Positions 1 to 8,477 are shown, counted from the first letter of the stretch. The stretch is 33,706 bases of DNA from Akkermansia sp. (GCA_022787425.1 JALFWB010000026.1:1-33706), one strand, 5' to 3'. Numbers and translations are program-made. The notes: a model not told the origin generated them from the letters alone.

Positions 1-40
1 CCATCCATCAATCGGCAATACTTCATCCATCATTTCACCG

Positions 41-499
41 CTAACTATAGCAGAAGTAGCCGCGGAAGGGAAGCCTGTATCTTTTTGCCGTCAGGAAGCA
101 CTGGCTCCCGGGGGTGGTCATAAAAACTGACGGAGTGCCGATAATACTGTCACCTTTGGCGGCATCACAGGTTAAGGCTCTTCCCGAACCACAGCCGCGA
201 TTACCGGAACAGACGGCGTGCATGTTACTGTATAGCAGATCCCATCCCTCCTTTGGTTCTCCGTTGAGTGGATGCTGCGGGTAAACATGCTCGATGGTCA
301 TCGGTTTTTGCCCCCTGTCTTTGGCTGACTCCTCCGGGATTCTGCAGGTGCAGTAAGCACAGAGGCCATGCTGTTCTACTCTCAGTGCTTCTAACAGAAG
401 CTCCTTGACATCCTTCGGCATGTCAGCGTAGCAAGCACCGGATTGGCACCTGTAATTCCGGAGCTGATGGGGTTCCGGCCCCTTCTTGATGAGAATCAT
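41..499 (-). CDS. ptuB: Septu-like HNH endonuclease (PtuB / TIGR02646 type), probably 3'-damaged
   Basis: The 152-residue protein begins MILIKKGPEPHQLRNYR, the typical opening of the TIGR02646 HNH family. It carries CAYC (about residues 47-50), an IEHVYPQ core (about 69-75), a CSGNRGCG stretch and TCDAAKGD (about 109-116), which are the cysteine and His/Asn positions of that nuclease fold. The start ATG overlaps the stop of the upstream ATPase gene (ATGA, 496-499), so the two are translationally coupled, as in Septu (PtuA ATPase with PtuB nuclease). From family knowledge, PtuB cuts nucleic acid when the ATPase senses phage. The protein is shorter than usual for the family (roughly 200 residues or more). 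After residue 122 the sequence loses family character, while another frame reads FYDHPREPVLPDGKKIQ before a stop at 47-45, which suggests a frameshift. The family is well supported; an intact function is not. Confidence 0.72.
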   Translation of the reverse strand: MILIKKGPEPHQLRNYRCQSGACYADMPKDVKELLLEALRVEQHGLCAYCTCRIPEESAKDRGQKPMTIEHVYPQHPLNGEPKEGWDLLYSNMHAVCSGNRGCGSGRALTCDAAKGDSIIGTPSVFMTTPGSQCFLTAKRYRLPFRGYFCYS

Positions 500-1770
500 G
501 ACAACTGCTCCAGCTGCAAATTCATGCGGCAGGCGGTTACCTCCGTATCATATTCTCCGAGGACGGATGCCAAGTTGTTCAATATTTTTTCGGCAGCGGC
601 ATAATCGCCCGCGTCCATCTTGCTGTAATAGGCCGAGAATTGTTGCCGGATGGGCTCCGGTCGTGAGGCAACGTCCATGATTTCCGTCATCACGGAATTG
701 ACATCTTTGCCGTAGGCTTGGGCATCGTTGCGCAGCATCTTGCCTTTATCCAAGACAACAAGGCGCCCCTCTCGGACGGAGTGGATAATGGCCGGGGCAT
801 GGGTGCTCACAATGAACTGAACCCCGGGGAAAAGGGTCATCAAATCCGGCAGAATCCGGTGCTGCCATGCGGGGTGTAAGTGAAGGTCTACCTCATCAAT
901 CAGCACCACGCCGGGTGTTTCCTCCAAGACGCGCCCCATGAGCTGGGGATTGAGCATAGCCATGCGGCAGGCAATATCGGCAATTAGGCAGAGTGCGCTC
1001 CTGTAGCCGTCGCTCAGTTGATTGAGAGAAGTGACGAGTTTTCCCCCCTCTGCGTCGGTATAGCAAAGCTCAATCTCCTGCGTGTCCGGATTAAAGCGCA
1101 CCTCGACCTCAGGACTGCCGGTCAGCGCCCGAAAGCAGCGGATGATAGCCTGTTTAACCGCAATAAATTCCGGGCTGTTTTGTCCGTTTTGAATGTCGCG
1201 CAGGGACATCTTTCGGAAACATTGCAGCATTAACTTATAGTCGGCAGCCGCATCCGTGCTGTCCGCATACCCATTGAGCCGGGAACTCTTCTCCCAAGGG
1301 ATATTCTTTGTCTGTGAACGGAGCCGCCCCGTGCCGTAGTAGGACACAATGGGGAGAATCAGCGTGGCATCCCCTCTCGACACACGGGCAGCACATTCGG
1401 CTACCAAGCTTTTGAAGTGCTCGGCATTCGTTGTAGCGGTGCGTCCCTTTCCACTGCGCAGAATCCTCGTCCAGCGCACCTCCTTGTTCGCCAGACTTCC
1501 GGAAGCCTCTACCGAGACCGGGTATTGCGCCTGCACATCGATACCGCTTCCCAGGGGATAGCAGACATTGCGCGCATCTTCCTTTCGGAAAACACAGGGT
1601 TTCAGCTTCAGCTCGGCAGACAGTGTGCCCGCAGCTATGGCTACGGCATCGAGAACGGCTGATTTGCCCGCGCCGTTCCTGCCGACAAGAATGGTCAGTC
1701 GGTCATCAAAGCTGAGTTTCAGTGCATCGAAGCACCGGAAGTTCCTTATTGTGATGTCGTGGATTTTCAT
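496..1770 (-). CDS. ptuA: Septu-like AAA/SMC-type ATPase (PtuA)
   Basis: The protein starts MKIHDITIRNFRCF, the usual start of RecF/SMC-like defence ATPases. It has a Walker A GRNGAGKS (about residues 30-37), an ABC signature-like LSDGYRS, a Walker B GVVLIDEVDLHLHP and a switch-region STHAPAIIHS. This is an ABC-type ATPase of the PtuA/AAA_15/AAA_21 group. The reading frame extends 16 codons further upstream, but a promoter at 1787-1814 puts transcription start near 1780, so the ATG at 1770 is preferred; this gives 424 residues. It is followed with a 4-base overlap by the HNH gene, making a two-gene Septu-type anti-phage operon. No reverse transcriptase or retron RNA lies upstream in the window, so the retron-linked form is unlikely. 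Its role as phage sensor or gatekeeper of the nuclease is inferred from the family. Confidence 0.82.
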   Translation of the reverse strand: MKIHDITIRNFRCFDALKLSFDDRLTILVGRNGAGKSAVLDAVAIAAGTLSAELKLKPCVFRKEDARNVCYPLGSGIDVQAQYPVSVEASGSLANKEVRWTRILRSGKGRTATTNAEHFKSLVAECAARVSRGDATLILPIVSYYGTGRLRSQTKNIPWEKSSRLNGYADSTDAAADYKLMLQCFRKMSLRDIQNGQNSPEFIAVKQAIIRCFRALTGSPEVEVRFNPDTQEIELCYTDAEGGKLVTSLNQLSDGYRSALCLIADIACRMAMLNPQLMGRVLEETPGVVLIDEVDLHLHPAWQHRILPDLMTLFPGVQFIVSTHAPAIIHSVREGRLVVLDKGKMLRNDAQAYGKDVNSVMTEIMDVASRPEPIRQQFSAYYSKMDAGDYAAAEKILNNLASVLGEYDTEVTACRMNLQLEQLS

Positions 1771-1786
1771 ACTGAACGGCGAGTGT

Positions 1787-1814
1787 ATTGTACCGCATCC
1801 GGGCCGAAATGCAA
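1787..1814 (-). promoter_or_regulatory. Promoter of the Septu-like operon
   Basis: On the minus strand, TTGCAT (1814-1809) and TACAAT (1792-1787) are 16 bases apart. The predicted transcript starts about 10 bases before the ATG at 1770, leaving a very short leader and no Shine-Dalgarno. Confidence 0.5.
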
Positions 1815-1847
1815 GCACAAATCGGGCAGGGGGTAGTGGGATGGTGG

Positions 1848-1887
1848 CTCCGCTGCCGCGGGTCCCGGGGGAGATGCGGCAGCGGAG
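1848..1887 (-). terminator. Hairpin downstream of pheT
   Basis: A perfect 12-base stem (CTCCGCTGCCGC at 1848-1859 with GCGGCAGCGGAG at 1876-1887) has a 16-base loop and begins 10 bases after the pheT stop. There is no T-tract on the minus strand, so it may stabilise the 3' end or act with Rho rather than be a classic terminator. Confidence 0.45.
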
Positions 1888-1896
1888 TAGGGGTAA

Positions 1897-4392
1897 TCAG
1901 CGGAAGGAGACACCCTTGAGCTTGGAGGCCAAGGCATCCAGGATGCTCTTGTGAGCGGTATCTACCTCCGCGGCGGTGAGGGTCTTGCGCGGGTCGCGGT
2001 AGAGGAAGGTGTAGGTTGCGGCCTTGCGGTCGGCGGCGAGCTTGGTGCCGGTCGGGTCACAGAAGACATCCTTGAGACGGCAGCTCACCAGCAGCTTCTG
2101 CTTGGCAGCCTGCACGGCCTTGAGAACCTCCGCGTGGCGCGTGGCGGCGGGGAGCTCCAGCGAGGCATCGCGGGAGGAGCCGGGGAACTGCGGCAGATCT
2201 GCCACCTTGAAGGGAGCCGTTGCCACCTGTTGCAGCTTGCGCAGGTCCAGCTCCGCATAATAGGTCTCCAAAGGCAGGCTGAGGGCACGGCACTTGGCAG
2301 GGGCCACGCGGGCAAAGTAGCCGCAGGCCTGGCCGTTCACCTGAATATCCGCACCGATTGCTGCATTCTCCCTAGCCTGTTTAGCAGGCACGAGAGCAAT
2401 CTCCGCCTTCGGAATGAGTTTGTCCACCACGGCGCGCAGATCCTCGAAGGAAACGGGGGCCGGCTTGGTCTCCGCCCAGCTTGCGGGGCGCAGCCTGCCG
2501 GACATCAGGATGCCCAGCACCTCGTTCTCGATGTCCTTGCCCTTGCCGCCGCCCGTGTTGCGGAACACGCGGCCGCACTCGAAGAAGCGCAGCACCTCCT
2601 GCCCCTGGTTGACATTGCGGGCAGCCACGGCCAGCAGGCCCGGGGCCAGCGAGGGACGCAGCGTGCTGTGGTCCTCGGAAATCGGGAGTGCCACGCGGAT
2701 GACATCCCCCGCCATGAGCGGCTTGATGGGCAGCGCATACTCCACGGACGCGATGGTCGGGTCGATGCTCTCCGCCGCAATCAGCTTGAAGGTCTGCACC
2801 TCCTGGAAACCGGCACCTGCCAGCTTGTGCGACAGTGCCATGCGGAAATCATGCGCGCGGTCCTGCGGGCTCTCCTCCACATACACCGAGGTGTTCGAGG
2901 CCGGGATGTTATCAATACCCCACACACGCACCACCTCCTCCAGCAGGTCGCAGCTGCGCTTCAGATCCAGACGCCAGGGCGGGCAATCCCAGCTCCCCTT
3001 GCCGTCCGTGTCCCGCAGACCGAGGTTCTTGAGGATGGCAGCGGCCTCCATGTGCGGTACAGAGGCGGCAGTCATCACATCCAGCTCCTTCCAATCCAGC
3101 TTCACGTTATCAAGCGCGTAGTAGATCTTGGCCTCCGTACCCTGCTCCAGCACGGTAGCCGTGGGCGCGCACTCCTCCGGCACGAGGCAGGGGGCCTGAC
3201 CGCCCACGAGGATGGGCTCCGCCTTGCCGCCGGCGCATTCCAGGATGAGCTGCACGGCACGAGCGGCGGCGCGCAGCACATTCCACGGCGAGGTGCCGCG
3301 CTCGAAGCGGTACGAGGAATCCGACCCCAGCCCCAAGCGGCGGCTTGTGTAGCGGATGCTGCTGCGCTCGAACCAAGCACTCTCCAGCACGATGTCCGTG
3401 GTGCCCTCTGTTACACCGGAGTCCAGTCCGCCCATCACACCGCCCAAAGCCAAAGCCGCACCGCTTGCATCGGAGATGACGATGTCCTGCGGCGTGAGCG
3501 TATACTGCTCATTCATCAGGCTGGTGAAGGCCTCCCCCTCTGCCGCGCGGCGAATGTTCAGGCCGCCCGTGAGCTTCGACGCATCGAAAGCGTGCAGCGG
3601 GTGTCCCAGTTCAAAGAGGCAGTAGTTCGTGATGTCCACCACATTGTTGATGGGACGCAGACCGATGGCCGTCAGGCGGTCCGCCAGCCACTCCGGGGAG
3701 GGGCCGATCTTCACGCCGCTGATCTTGGTAGCCGTGTACAGCGGGCACACCTCCGGGGCGGAGAGCGTGATGAAATCCCCCGCCGGTTTGGTCTGGGCGG
3801 CAGCGGTCGCGGCCTCTGCGGGATCCGCCTTCAGCGCGCGGCCCGTGATGCCCGCCAGCTCCCGCGCCATACCCCAGTGGCTCAGCAGGTCCGGACGGTT
3901 CGGGGTAATCTCCAGCTCGAAAATGGTATCCGTGGGCACGAAATTGCGCACGGGGGTGCCGATCTCGTACTCCTGCGGCAGAATCCAGAGCCCGTGCTCC
4001 TTGTCCGGCAGACCGAGCTCGGAGGCGGAGCAGAGCATGCCGTTGCTGGCCACGCCGCGCAGCTTGCCCTCCTTGATCTCCCAGCCGCCGGGCAGCACGG
4101 CCCCGGGCAGGGCGCAGGGCACTTTATCCCCCACCTTGTAATTCTGCGCGCCGCAGACGATCTGGCGCAGGGAACCCTCGCCGGCGTCCACTTGGCAGCA
4201 GTTCAGGTGATCACTGCCCTCCACCGGGGTTTTCTCCACCACTCGGGCCACCACCACGGCATCCGTCGAGACGCCGCGCTCGTGAATCCCCTCCACCTCA
4301 ATCCCCGCGAAGGTGAGCATATCCGCCATCTCGCGTGTGCCGAGTCCCTCCAGGTCAATGTAAGCAGAAAGCCAGTTTAAGGAAACATTCAT
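1897..4392 (-). CDS. pheT: Phenylalanyl-tRNA synthetase beta subunit
   Basis: The 831-residue protein opens MNVSLNWLSAYIDLEGL, the standard N-terminus of bacterial PheT. It is the large subunit of the heterotetrameric (alpha-beta)2 enzyme that charges tRNA-Phe, and it carries the B3/B4 editing site for misactivated Tyr. Visible parts are: a tRNA-binding EMAP/OB domain (about residues 40-150, with DHLNCCQVDAGE and QIVCGAQN); the B3/B4 domain (about 210-370, with ITPNRPDLLSHWGMARELAG just before it); the B5 domain; a catalytic-like core; and a C-terminal FDX-ACB anticodon-binding domain (about 735-831, ending in LKGVSFR). Length and domain order are normal. It lies 23 bases downstream of pheS in one operon. 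The start has no Shine-Dalgarno. Confidence 0.97.
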   Translation of the reverse strand: MNVSLNWLSAYIDLEGLGTREMADMLTFAGIEVEGIHERGVSTDAVVVARVVEKTPVEGSDHLNCCQVDAGEGSLRQIVCGAQNYKVGDKVPCALPGAVLPGGWEIKEGKLRGVASNGMLCSASELGLPDKEHGLWILPQEYEIGTPVRNFVPTDTIFELEITPNRPDLLSHWGMARELAGITGRALKADPAEAATAAAQTKPAGDFITLSAPEVCPLYTATKISGVKIGPSPEWLADRLTAIGLRPINNVVDITNYCLFELGHPLHAFDASKLTGGLNIRRAAEGEAFTSLMNEQYTLTPQDIVISDASGAALALGGVMGGLDSGVTEGTTDIVLESAWFERSSIRYTSRRLGLGSDSSYRFERGTSPWNVLRAAARAVQLILECAGGKAEPILVGGQAPCLVPEECAPTATVLEQGTEAKIYYALDNVKLDWKELDVMTAASVPHMEAAAILKNLGLRDTDGKGSWDCPPWRLDLKRSCDLLEEVVRVWGIDNIPASNTSVYVEESPQDRAHDFRMALSHKLAGAGFQEVQTFKLIAAESIDPTIASVEYALPIKPLMAGDVIRVALPISEDHSTLRPSLAPGLLAVAARNVNQGQEVLRFFECGRVFRNTGGGKGKDIENEVLGILMSGRLRPASWAETKPAPVSFEDLRAVVDKLIPKAEIALVPAKQARENAAIGADIQVNGQACGYFARVAPAKCRALSLPLETYYAELDLRKLQQVATAPFKVADLPQFPGSSRDASLELPAATRHAEVLKAVQAAKQKLLVSCRLKDVFCDPTGTKLAADRKAATYTFLYRDPRKTLTAAEVDTAHKSILDALASKLKGVSFR

Positions 4393-4415
4393 ATTGCGTG
4401 ATAATGTAAGTGGGT

Positions 4416-5426
4416 TCAGTGGAATTGGGAGAGGAAGCGCACATCGTTCTCAATGAGCAGGCGGATGTCCCGGATGCCCCAGCGGATCATGGCCAGGCGC
4501 TCCAGGCCGATACCGAAGGCAAAGCCCGTGCAGCCGGTGTAGAGCTGCTTGCCCGTGGCCTTGTCAATGTTCTCGAACACGGCAGGGTTCACCATGCCGC
4601 AGCCGGCAATCTCAATCCAGCGCGGGGCCTGACCCGTGGCCTGCAGCAGCACGTCAATCTCGAAGCTAGGCTCCGTGAAGGGGAAGAAATGCGGGCGGAA
4701 GCGCACCGCCGTCTCGCTGCCGAAGAGGGCCTTCAGGAAGTACTCCAGCGTGCCCTTCAGATCACCGACGCTCACCGCCTTGTCTACATACAGGCCCTCG
4801 ATCTGGTTGAAGGCGGAGAGGTGGGTGGCATCGATGGCATCGCGGCGGAAAGCGGAGCCGGGGCAGATGATGCGCACGGGCGGGGCCTGCTTCTCCATGG
4901 TGCGGGCCTGCACGGTGCTGGTCTGCGTGCGCAGCAGCTTGCCGCTGTCAAAATAGAAGGTGTCTTTCTCGTTGCGGGCGGGATGGTCTGCCGGGGTGTT
5001 CAGGGCATCGAAGCAGTGCCATTCGTCCTCGATCTCCGGGCCGTCGGAGAGGGTGAAGCCCATGCGGCGCAGGATGCGCACCGCCTCATCGCGCACCTGG
5101 CTGATGGGGTGCAAGCCGCCCTCGGGCAGCTCCGCTCCGGGCATGGTCAGGTCGATGCCGCTCACCAGCGCGGCGTCCAAGGCTGCCTGCAGCTCACCCT
5201 TGCGGGCCTCCAGCGCGGCGGTGATGGCGGCGCGGGCCTCGTTCAACATGGCCCCCACGGCCGGTTTCTCTTCCTTGGGTACATCGCGCATCCCCTGTTG
5301 CACTTGGGTAAGGCTCCCTTTCTTGCCGAGGATGCCCACGCGCGCGTCCTCCAGCCCCTTCATATCCGCTACGGCGGCTATCCGGGCCAGCGCTGCCTGC
5401 TGTACACTTGCTATCTTGTCTTTCAT
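4416..5426 (-). CDS. pheS: Phenylalanyl-tRNA synthetase alpha subunit
   Basis: The 336-residue catalytic subunit of PheRS forms Phe-AMP and transfers Phe to tRNA-Phe in the cytoplasm with PheT. The N-terminal coiled-coil arm (about residues 1-90) contacts tRNA. The class II core follows, with motif 2 around GSAFRRDAIDATHLSAFNQ and motif 3 GIGLERLAMIRWGI near the C-terminus. Length is typical for bacterial PheS. It is the first gene of the pheST operon, with a promoter just upstream at 5441-5468. That promoter lies in a 211-base gap shared with the divergent rpsU. Confidence 0.97.
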   Translation of the reverse strand: MKDKIASVQQAALARIAAVADMKGLEDARVGILGKKGSLTQVQQGMRDVPKEEKPAVGAMLNEARAAITAALEARKGELQAALDAALVSGIDLTMPGAELPEGGLHPISQVRDEAVRILRRMGFTLSDGPEIEDEWHCFDALNTPADHPARNEKDTFYFDSGKLLRTQTSTVQARTMEKQAPPVRIICPGSAFRRDAIDATHLSAFNQIEGLYVDKAVSVGDLKGTLEYFLKALFGSETAVRFRPHFFPFTEPSFEIDVLLQATGQAPRWIEIAGCGMVNPAVFENIDKATGKQLYTGCTGFAFGIGLERLAMIRWGIRDIRLLIENDVRFLSQFH

Positions 5427-5440
5427 AACCGGTTCCGCTT

Positions 5441-5468
5441 ACTATACGCGCGCCGGGGCACTTGTCAA
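5441..5468 (-). promoter_or_regulatory. pheST promoter
   Basis: TTGACA (5468-5463) and TATAGT (5446-5441) lie on the minus strand with 16 bases between them. The predicted transcription start near 5434 leaves a leader of about 8 bases before the pheS ATG. There is therefore no room for a Phe-leader attenuator or T-box. Confidence 0.65.
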
Positions 5469-5565
5469 GCCTAAACTCTGCCCGCATCCACCCTCGTTTG
5501 ACCGCCTGTACCCCGCCCTTGTGTCATACCCCCGAGCTGTTTTTTCACTTTTCTTGACAAAATGC

Positions 5566-5594
5566 TTGACCTGGCGGGCAAAATGGAGTAAACT
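5566..5594 (+). promoter_or_regulatory. rpsU promoter
   Basis: TTGACC (5566-5571) and TAAACT (5589-5594) are 17 bases apart. A second TTGACA lies just upstream at 5554-5559. The leader to the rpsU ATG is about 37 bases. Confidence 0.6.
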
Positions 5595-5637
5595 CTGCCG
5601 CCGTTCCCGGACAACATCAACCACGAAAGAAGTAAAT

Positions 5638-5877
5638 ATGCGTTCTGTTACAGTACGAAAGGGTGAACCGATTGATCGCGCTCTGAAGCGCCTGAAGACG
5701 AAGCTGGATACCGAGGGTATCTACGAGGAGATGCGCCGTCGCCGCGCATTTGAGAACCCCATGACCGAGAAGCGCCGCAAGGCTCGCTCCGCGAGCAAGC
5801 GCAACAAGGTCAAGTGGCGCTTCACCAACAAGGAGGAAATCCCCGCTTCTGCCGTTACCCCGGCTACGGAGGCCTAA
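5638..5877 (+). CDS. rpsU: Small ribosomal subunit protein bS21
   Basis: The 79-residue basic protein (MRSVTVRKGEPIDRALKRLK) is bS21, which binds the 30S platform next to the 3' end of 16S rRNA and helps mRNA recruitment. Residues 1-60 match the family (GEPIDRALKRLK, FENPMTEKRRKA), and a short non-conserved tail follows. The reading frame runs far upstream, but the ATG at 5638 fits both the family N-terminus and the promoter. The upstream AAAGAAG is only a weak Shine-Dalgarno. A terminator-like hairpin follows at 5903-5941. Confidence 0.95.
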   Translation: MRSVTVRKGEPIDRALKRLKTKLDTEGIYEEMRRRRAFENPMTEKRRKARSASKRNKVKWRFTNKEEIPASAVTPATEA

Positions 5878-5902
5878 TCCCCACCCGTTCGGGAAAGTTT
5901 TT

Positions 5903-5941
5903 GAGAAGGAGAACCCACACCGGGCTCTCCTTCTTGCTTTT
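5903..5941 (+). terminator. rpsU terminator
   Basis: The arms GAGAAGGAGAACCC and GGGCTCTCCTTCTT form a stem with one mismatch and a 5-base loop, followed by a T-rich GCTTTTG. It lies 25 bases after the rpsU stop. Confidence 0.7.
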
Positions 5942-5993
5942 GTGCCCGGCTGCTGCATTCCCCTCTGCGGCGCAGAGTGTTTGACGGACAACG

Positions 5994-6027
5994 AAAAACC
6001 CCGCTCGTCTTGGTGAGACGAGCGGGG
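5994..6027 (-). terminator. aspS intrinsic terminator
   Basis: A perfect 12-base stem (CCCCGCTCGTCT 5999-6010 with AGACGAGCGGGG 6016-6027) has a 5-base loop. On the minus strand it is followed by TTTTT (5998-5994). It is about 20 bases past the aspS stop. Confidence 0.85.
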
Positions 6028-6048
6028 TGAAAAGGGCCGGGTAGGGGG

Positions 6049-7893
6049 TTAGGACTCCTCGGAAGCGGCGGATTCGGCCTCCAGTTTCTGGCGGAGTTTC
6101 TCCGGGAGCTTGACGCGGATGTGGATCTCGCGCAGCTGCTTCTCCTCCACCGTGTCGGGGGCCTCGCACATGAGGTCGACGGCGCGGTTGTTCTTCGGGA
6201 AGGGAATCACCTCACGGATGGACTCGCATTCGGCAATCAGCATCACCACGCGGTCCAGACCCAAGGCGAGACCGCCGTGGGGCGGGGCACCGAAGGAGAA
6301 GGCAGACAGCAGGTGGCCGAAGCGCTCGTTGATGGTCTCCGGGGTGAGGCCGAGGGCGCGGAAGGCTGCATCCTGCAGGTCACGCTCGTGGATACGCAGG
6401 GAGCCACCACCGAGCTCATTGCCGTTGAAGATCACATCGTAGGCCTCTGCGCACAGCCCGGTAGAAATCTCGCCGCGCAGCACCTTGTCCACGTCCTCCG
6501 GCACGGGGCGGGTGAAGGGATGGTGGATGGCATCGTAGCGGTTCTCCTCCGCATTCCACGCGAACATCGGGAAGCGGGTCACCCAGAAGAGGTCAACCTC
6601 GTGGTTGTCCTTGAGCAGCTCCATGAAGTCCGCGCACTGCAGGCGCACGCGGCCCAGGATGGTGCAGCTCTGCTCCCAGTCACCGGCGGCAAAGAACACG
6701 CAGTCCCCGCTCTCGATGTTCAGACGCTCGGTCAGAGCCTGAATCTCGGCATCCGTCAGACGCTTGGTGATGGGGCTCTTCCAGCCATCGCGGTTGTTCA
6801 CGTCGCGTACCTTGATGTAGGCAAGGCCCTTGGCTCCGGCCTCCAAGGCCGTCTGCGTCAGAGCATCGATCTGCCCCACGGAGGGGCCGAAGTTCTTGGC
6901 GTTGATGGCCTTCACCACACCGCCGTTAGCCACGGCAGACGAGAAGACACGGAAGTCACTTGTGGCAAAGATGTCCGAGCAGTCCGTGATCTTCATCTCG
7001 AAGCGGCGCTCCGGCTTGTCGGAGCCGTACTCATTGATGGCATCGTGCCAAGTCATGCGCGGGAAGGGCGTGACAATATCGCGGTTGACGGCCTCCTTGA
7101 AGACACGCTTGAGCATCTGCTCTACCCAATTGTAAATATCCTCCGGCGTGATGAACGAGGCCTCGATATCCACCTGGGTGAACTCCGGCTGGCGGTCGGC
7201 GCGCAAGTCCTCATCGCGGAAGCAGCGGGCGATCTGGAAGTAACGCTCCATGCCGGCGACCATGAGCAGCTGCTTGTACTGCTGCGGGCTCTGCGGCAGG
7301 GCGTAGAACTTGCCGGGGTTTACGCGGCTGGGTACCAAGTAATCACGCGCGCCCTCCGGGGTTGACTTAGAGAGGATCGGCGTCTCCAGCTCCAGGAAGC
7401 CCTGCTCGTCCAAATAGTCGCGCATGGTCTTGGTGATGCGGTGGCGCAGCATCATGTTACGCTGCATCTCCGGACGCCGCAGGTCCAGGAAGCGGTACTT
7501 GAGTCGGATGTCCTCATTCGTGTTGCTGCGATCCAGCTGGAAGGGGAGCACGGCGGCGCGGTTCAGGATGCAGAGGCCCGTGGCATCCACCTCAATCTCA
7601 CCCGTCGCCAAGTCCGGGTTTGTTGCGTCGATTTCCTCAGTCTTGAGGCGGCCGACAACCTTGCCCGATACCTGAATAACGCTCTCTACCCGCAGAGACT
7701 CCGCCTGCTTGGCCAGATCAGCATCATTCTCCGGGTGAAAAACAACTTGGGTCTTGCCGGCGCGGTCACGGAGGTCGATGAAGATCACCCCGCCGTGGTC
7801 GCGTACTGTGTCCACCCAACCGACAAGGGTCACTTCCTTGCCCACGTCAGTCAAGCGGAGCTCATCGCATGTGTGAGAACGGTACTGTTTCAT
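6049..7893 (-). CDS. aspS: Aspartyl-tRNA synthetase, bacterial type, possibly non-discriminating
   Basis: The 614-residue class IIb synthetase has an N-terminal OB anticodon-binding domain (about residues 1-105, GWVDTVRDHGGVIFIDLRDR), a catalytic core with motif 2 around CFRDEDLRADRQPEFTQ, the bacterial GAD insertion (about 290-420), and motif 3 GGLALGLDRVVMLI near the C-terminus. It charges tRNA-Asp with aspartate. In the OB domain it reads RDHGG, where the discriminating E. coli enzyme has RDLGS. A His at this place is associated with non-discriminating AspRS, which also makes Asp-tRNA-Asn for GatCAB. That reading is inference. It has its own promoter (7953-7980) and terminator (5994-6027). 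Confidence 0.96.
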   Translation of the reverse strand: MKQYRSHTCDELRLTDVGKEVTLVGWVDTVRDHGGVIFIDLRDRAGKTQVVFHPENDADLAKQAESLRVESVIQVSGKVVGRLKTEEIDATNPDLATGEIEVDATGLCILNRAAVLPFQLDRSNTNEDIRLKYRFLDLRRPEMQRNMMLRHRITKTMRDYLDEQGFLELETPILSKSTPEGARDYLVPSRVNPGKFYALPQSPQQYKQLLMVAGMERYFQIARCFRDEDLRADRQPEFTQVDIEASFITPEDIYNWVEQMLKRVFKEAVNRDIVTPFPRMTWHDAINEYGSDKPERRFEMKITDCSDIFATSDFRVFSSAVANGGVVKAINAKNFGPSVGQIDALTQTALEAGAKGLAYIKVRDVNNRDGWKSPITKRLTDAEIQALTERLNIESGDCVFFAAGDWEQSCTILGRVRLQCADFMELLKDNHEVDLFWVTRFPMFAWNAEENRYDAIHHPFTRPVPEDVDKVLRGEISTGLCAEAYDVIFNGNELGGGSLRIHERDLQDAAFRALGLTPETINERFGHLLSAFSFGAPPHGGLALGLDRVVMLIAECESIREVIPFPKNNRAVDLMCEAPDTVEEKQLREIHIRVKLPEKLRQKLEAESAASEES

Positions 7894-7952
7894 AATATAA
7901 AAGAATTAAATCGGCACGCGCGCCCCGGATGACGCACGCGCGGGCGGCGTAC

Positions 7953-7980
7953 ATTCTACACCAAGCGGACTGTTTGTCAA
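7953..7980 (-). promoter_or_regulatory. aspS promoter
   Basis: TTGACA (7980-7975) and TAGAAT (7958-7953) lie on the minus strand, 16 bases apart. The leader is about 55 bases, contains an A/T-rich stretch and has no Shine-Dalgarno. Confidence 0.65.
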
Positions 7981-8025
7981 GGCATTTTCACGCTGCGGAG
8001 CGCGGATTTCCGCAGGAAAATGCTC

Positions 8026-8460
8026 TTAGATGCCGTTGCAGAAGCTCAAATCTGTCTCCTGTTGCACCAAATCACCGAGAGTGATGCTCTGCAGATACTC
8101 CCGAATGACCGTTGCGAGTCCCACCCAAACCGACCGAGTAGGGCAGGTGTCCTGCATGGGGCAGGAGGTAGAGTTCGGCTCCCCGCAGGCCACCGGCAGC
8201 AGGTCGCCTTCCGCTGCCAGCAGTACCTCGTACACCGTGTACTCATCCGGCCTCTTCGCTAAGCGGTAACCCCCGGTCTTGCCGCGCAGGCTCACCACGA
8301 GCTTGGCCTTCACCAGCATCGCCATAATGCCCTCCGTGTACTTCATTGTGATGCCCTGGCGCTCCACAACCATTCGCAGAGCGACCGGACCATCGACGTC
8401 ATGCCGGGCCAAATCCAGCATAATTCGCAGCGCATAACGTCCTTTTGTGGATATCCTCAT
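8026..8460 (-). CDS. Rrf2 family transcriptional regulator, IscR-like cysteine pattern
   Basis: The 144-residue protein begins MRISTKGRYALRIMLDLARH, the winged-helix start of Rrf2 proteins. It has a recognition region GITMKYTEGIMAMLVKAKLV and the wing GKTGGYRLA. The C-terminal part has three cysteines (ACGEPNSTSCPMQDTCPTR), spaced like the ligands that hold an Fe-S cluster in IscR/RsrR-type members. It may therefore sense iron-sulfur status, redox or NO, but no isc/suf or cys genes are adjacent. The longer frame to 8505 is unlikely because the promoter at 8478-8505 lies inside it; ATGs at 8463 and 8460 are both possible. It is divergent from rpoD. Confidence 0.9.
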   Translation of the reverse strand: MRISTKGRYALRIMLDLARHDVDGPVALRMVVERQGITMKYTEGIMAMLVKAKLVVSLRGKTGGYRLAKRPDEYTVYEVLLAAEGDLLPVACGEPNSTSCPMQDTCPTRSVWVGLATVIREYLQSITLGDLVQQETDLSFCNGI

Positions 8461-8477
8461 CATAATCTTGCGTGTTA

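Noticed and set aside
1951..4380. Long open frame (809 codons) on the plus strand
   Set aside because: It is the exact antisense of pheT; the product is rich in His, Arg and Gly with no family character, while pheT is certain.
4410..5474. Plus-strand frame of 354 codons opposite pheS
   Set aside because: It is a shadow caused by high GC content and codon bias of pheS; there is no promoter or family match.
5427..5565. T-box or Phe-attenuation leader for pheST
   Set aside because: The predicted leader is only about 8 bases, with no Phe-rich peptide and no hairpins.
6121..7365. Plus-strand frame of 414 codons opposite aspS
   Set aside because: It lies wholly antisense to a well-supported synthetase gene, with His/Leu/Gly-rich nonsense composition.
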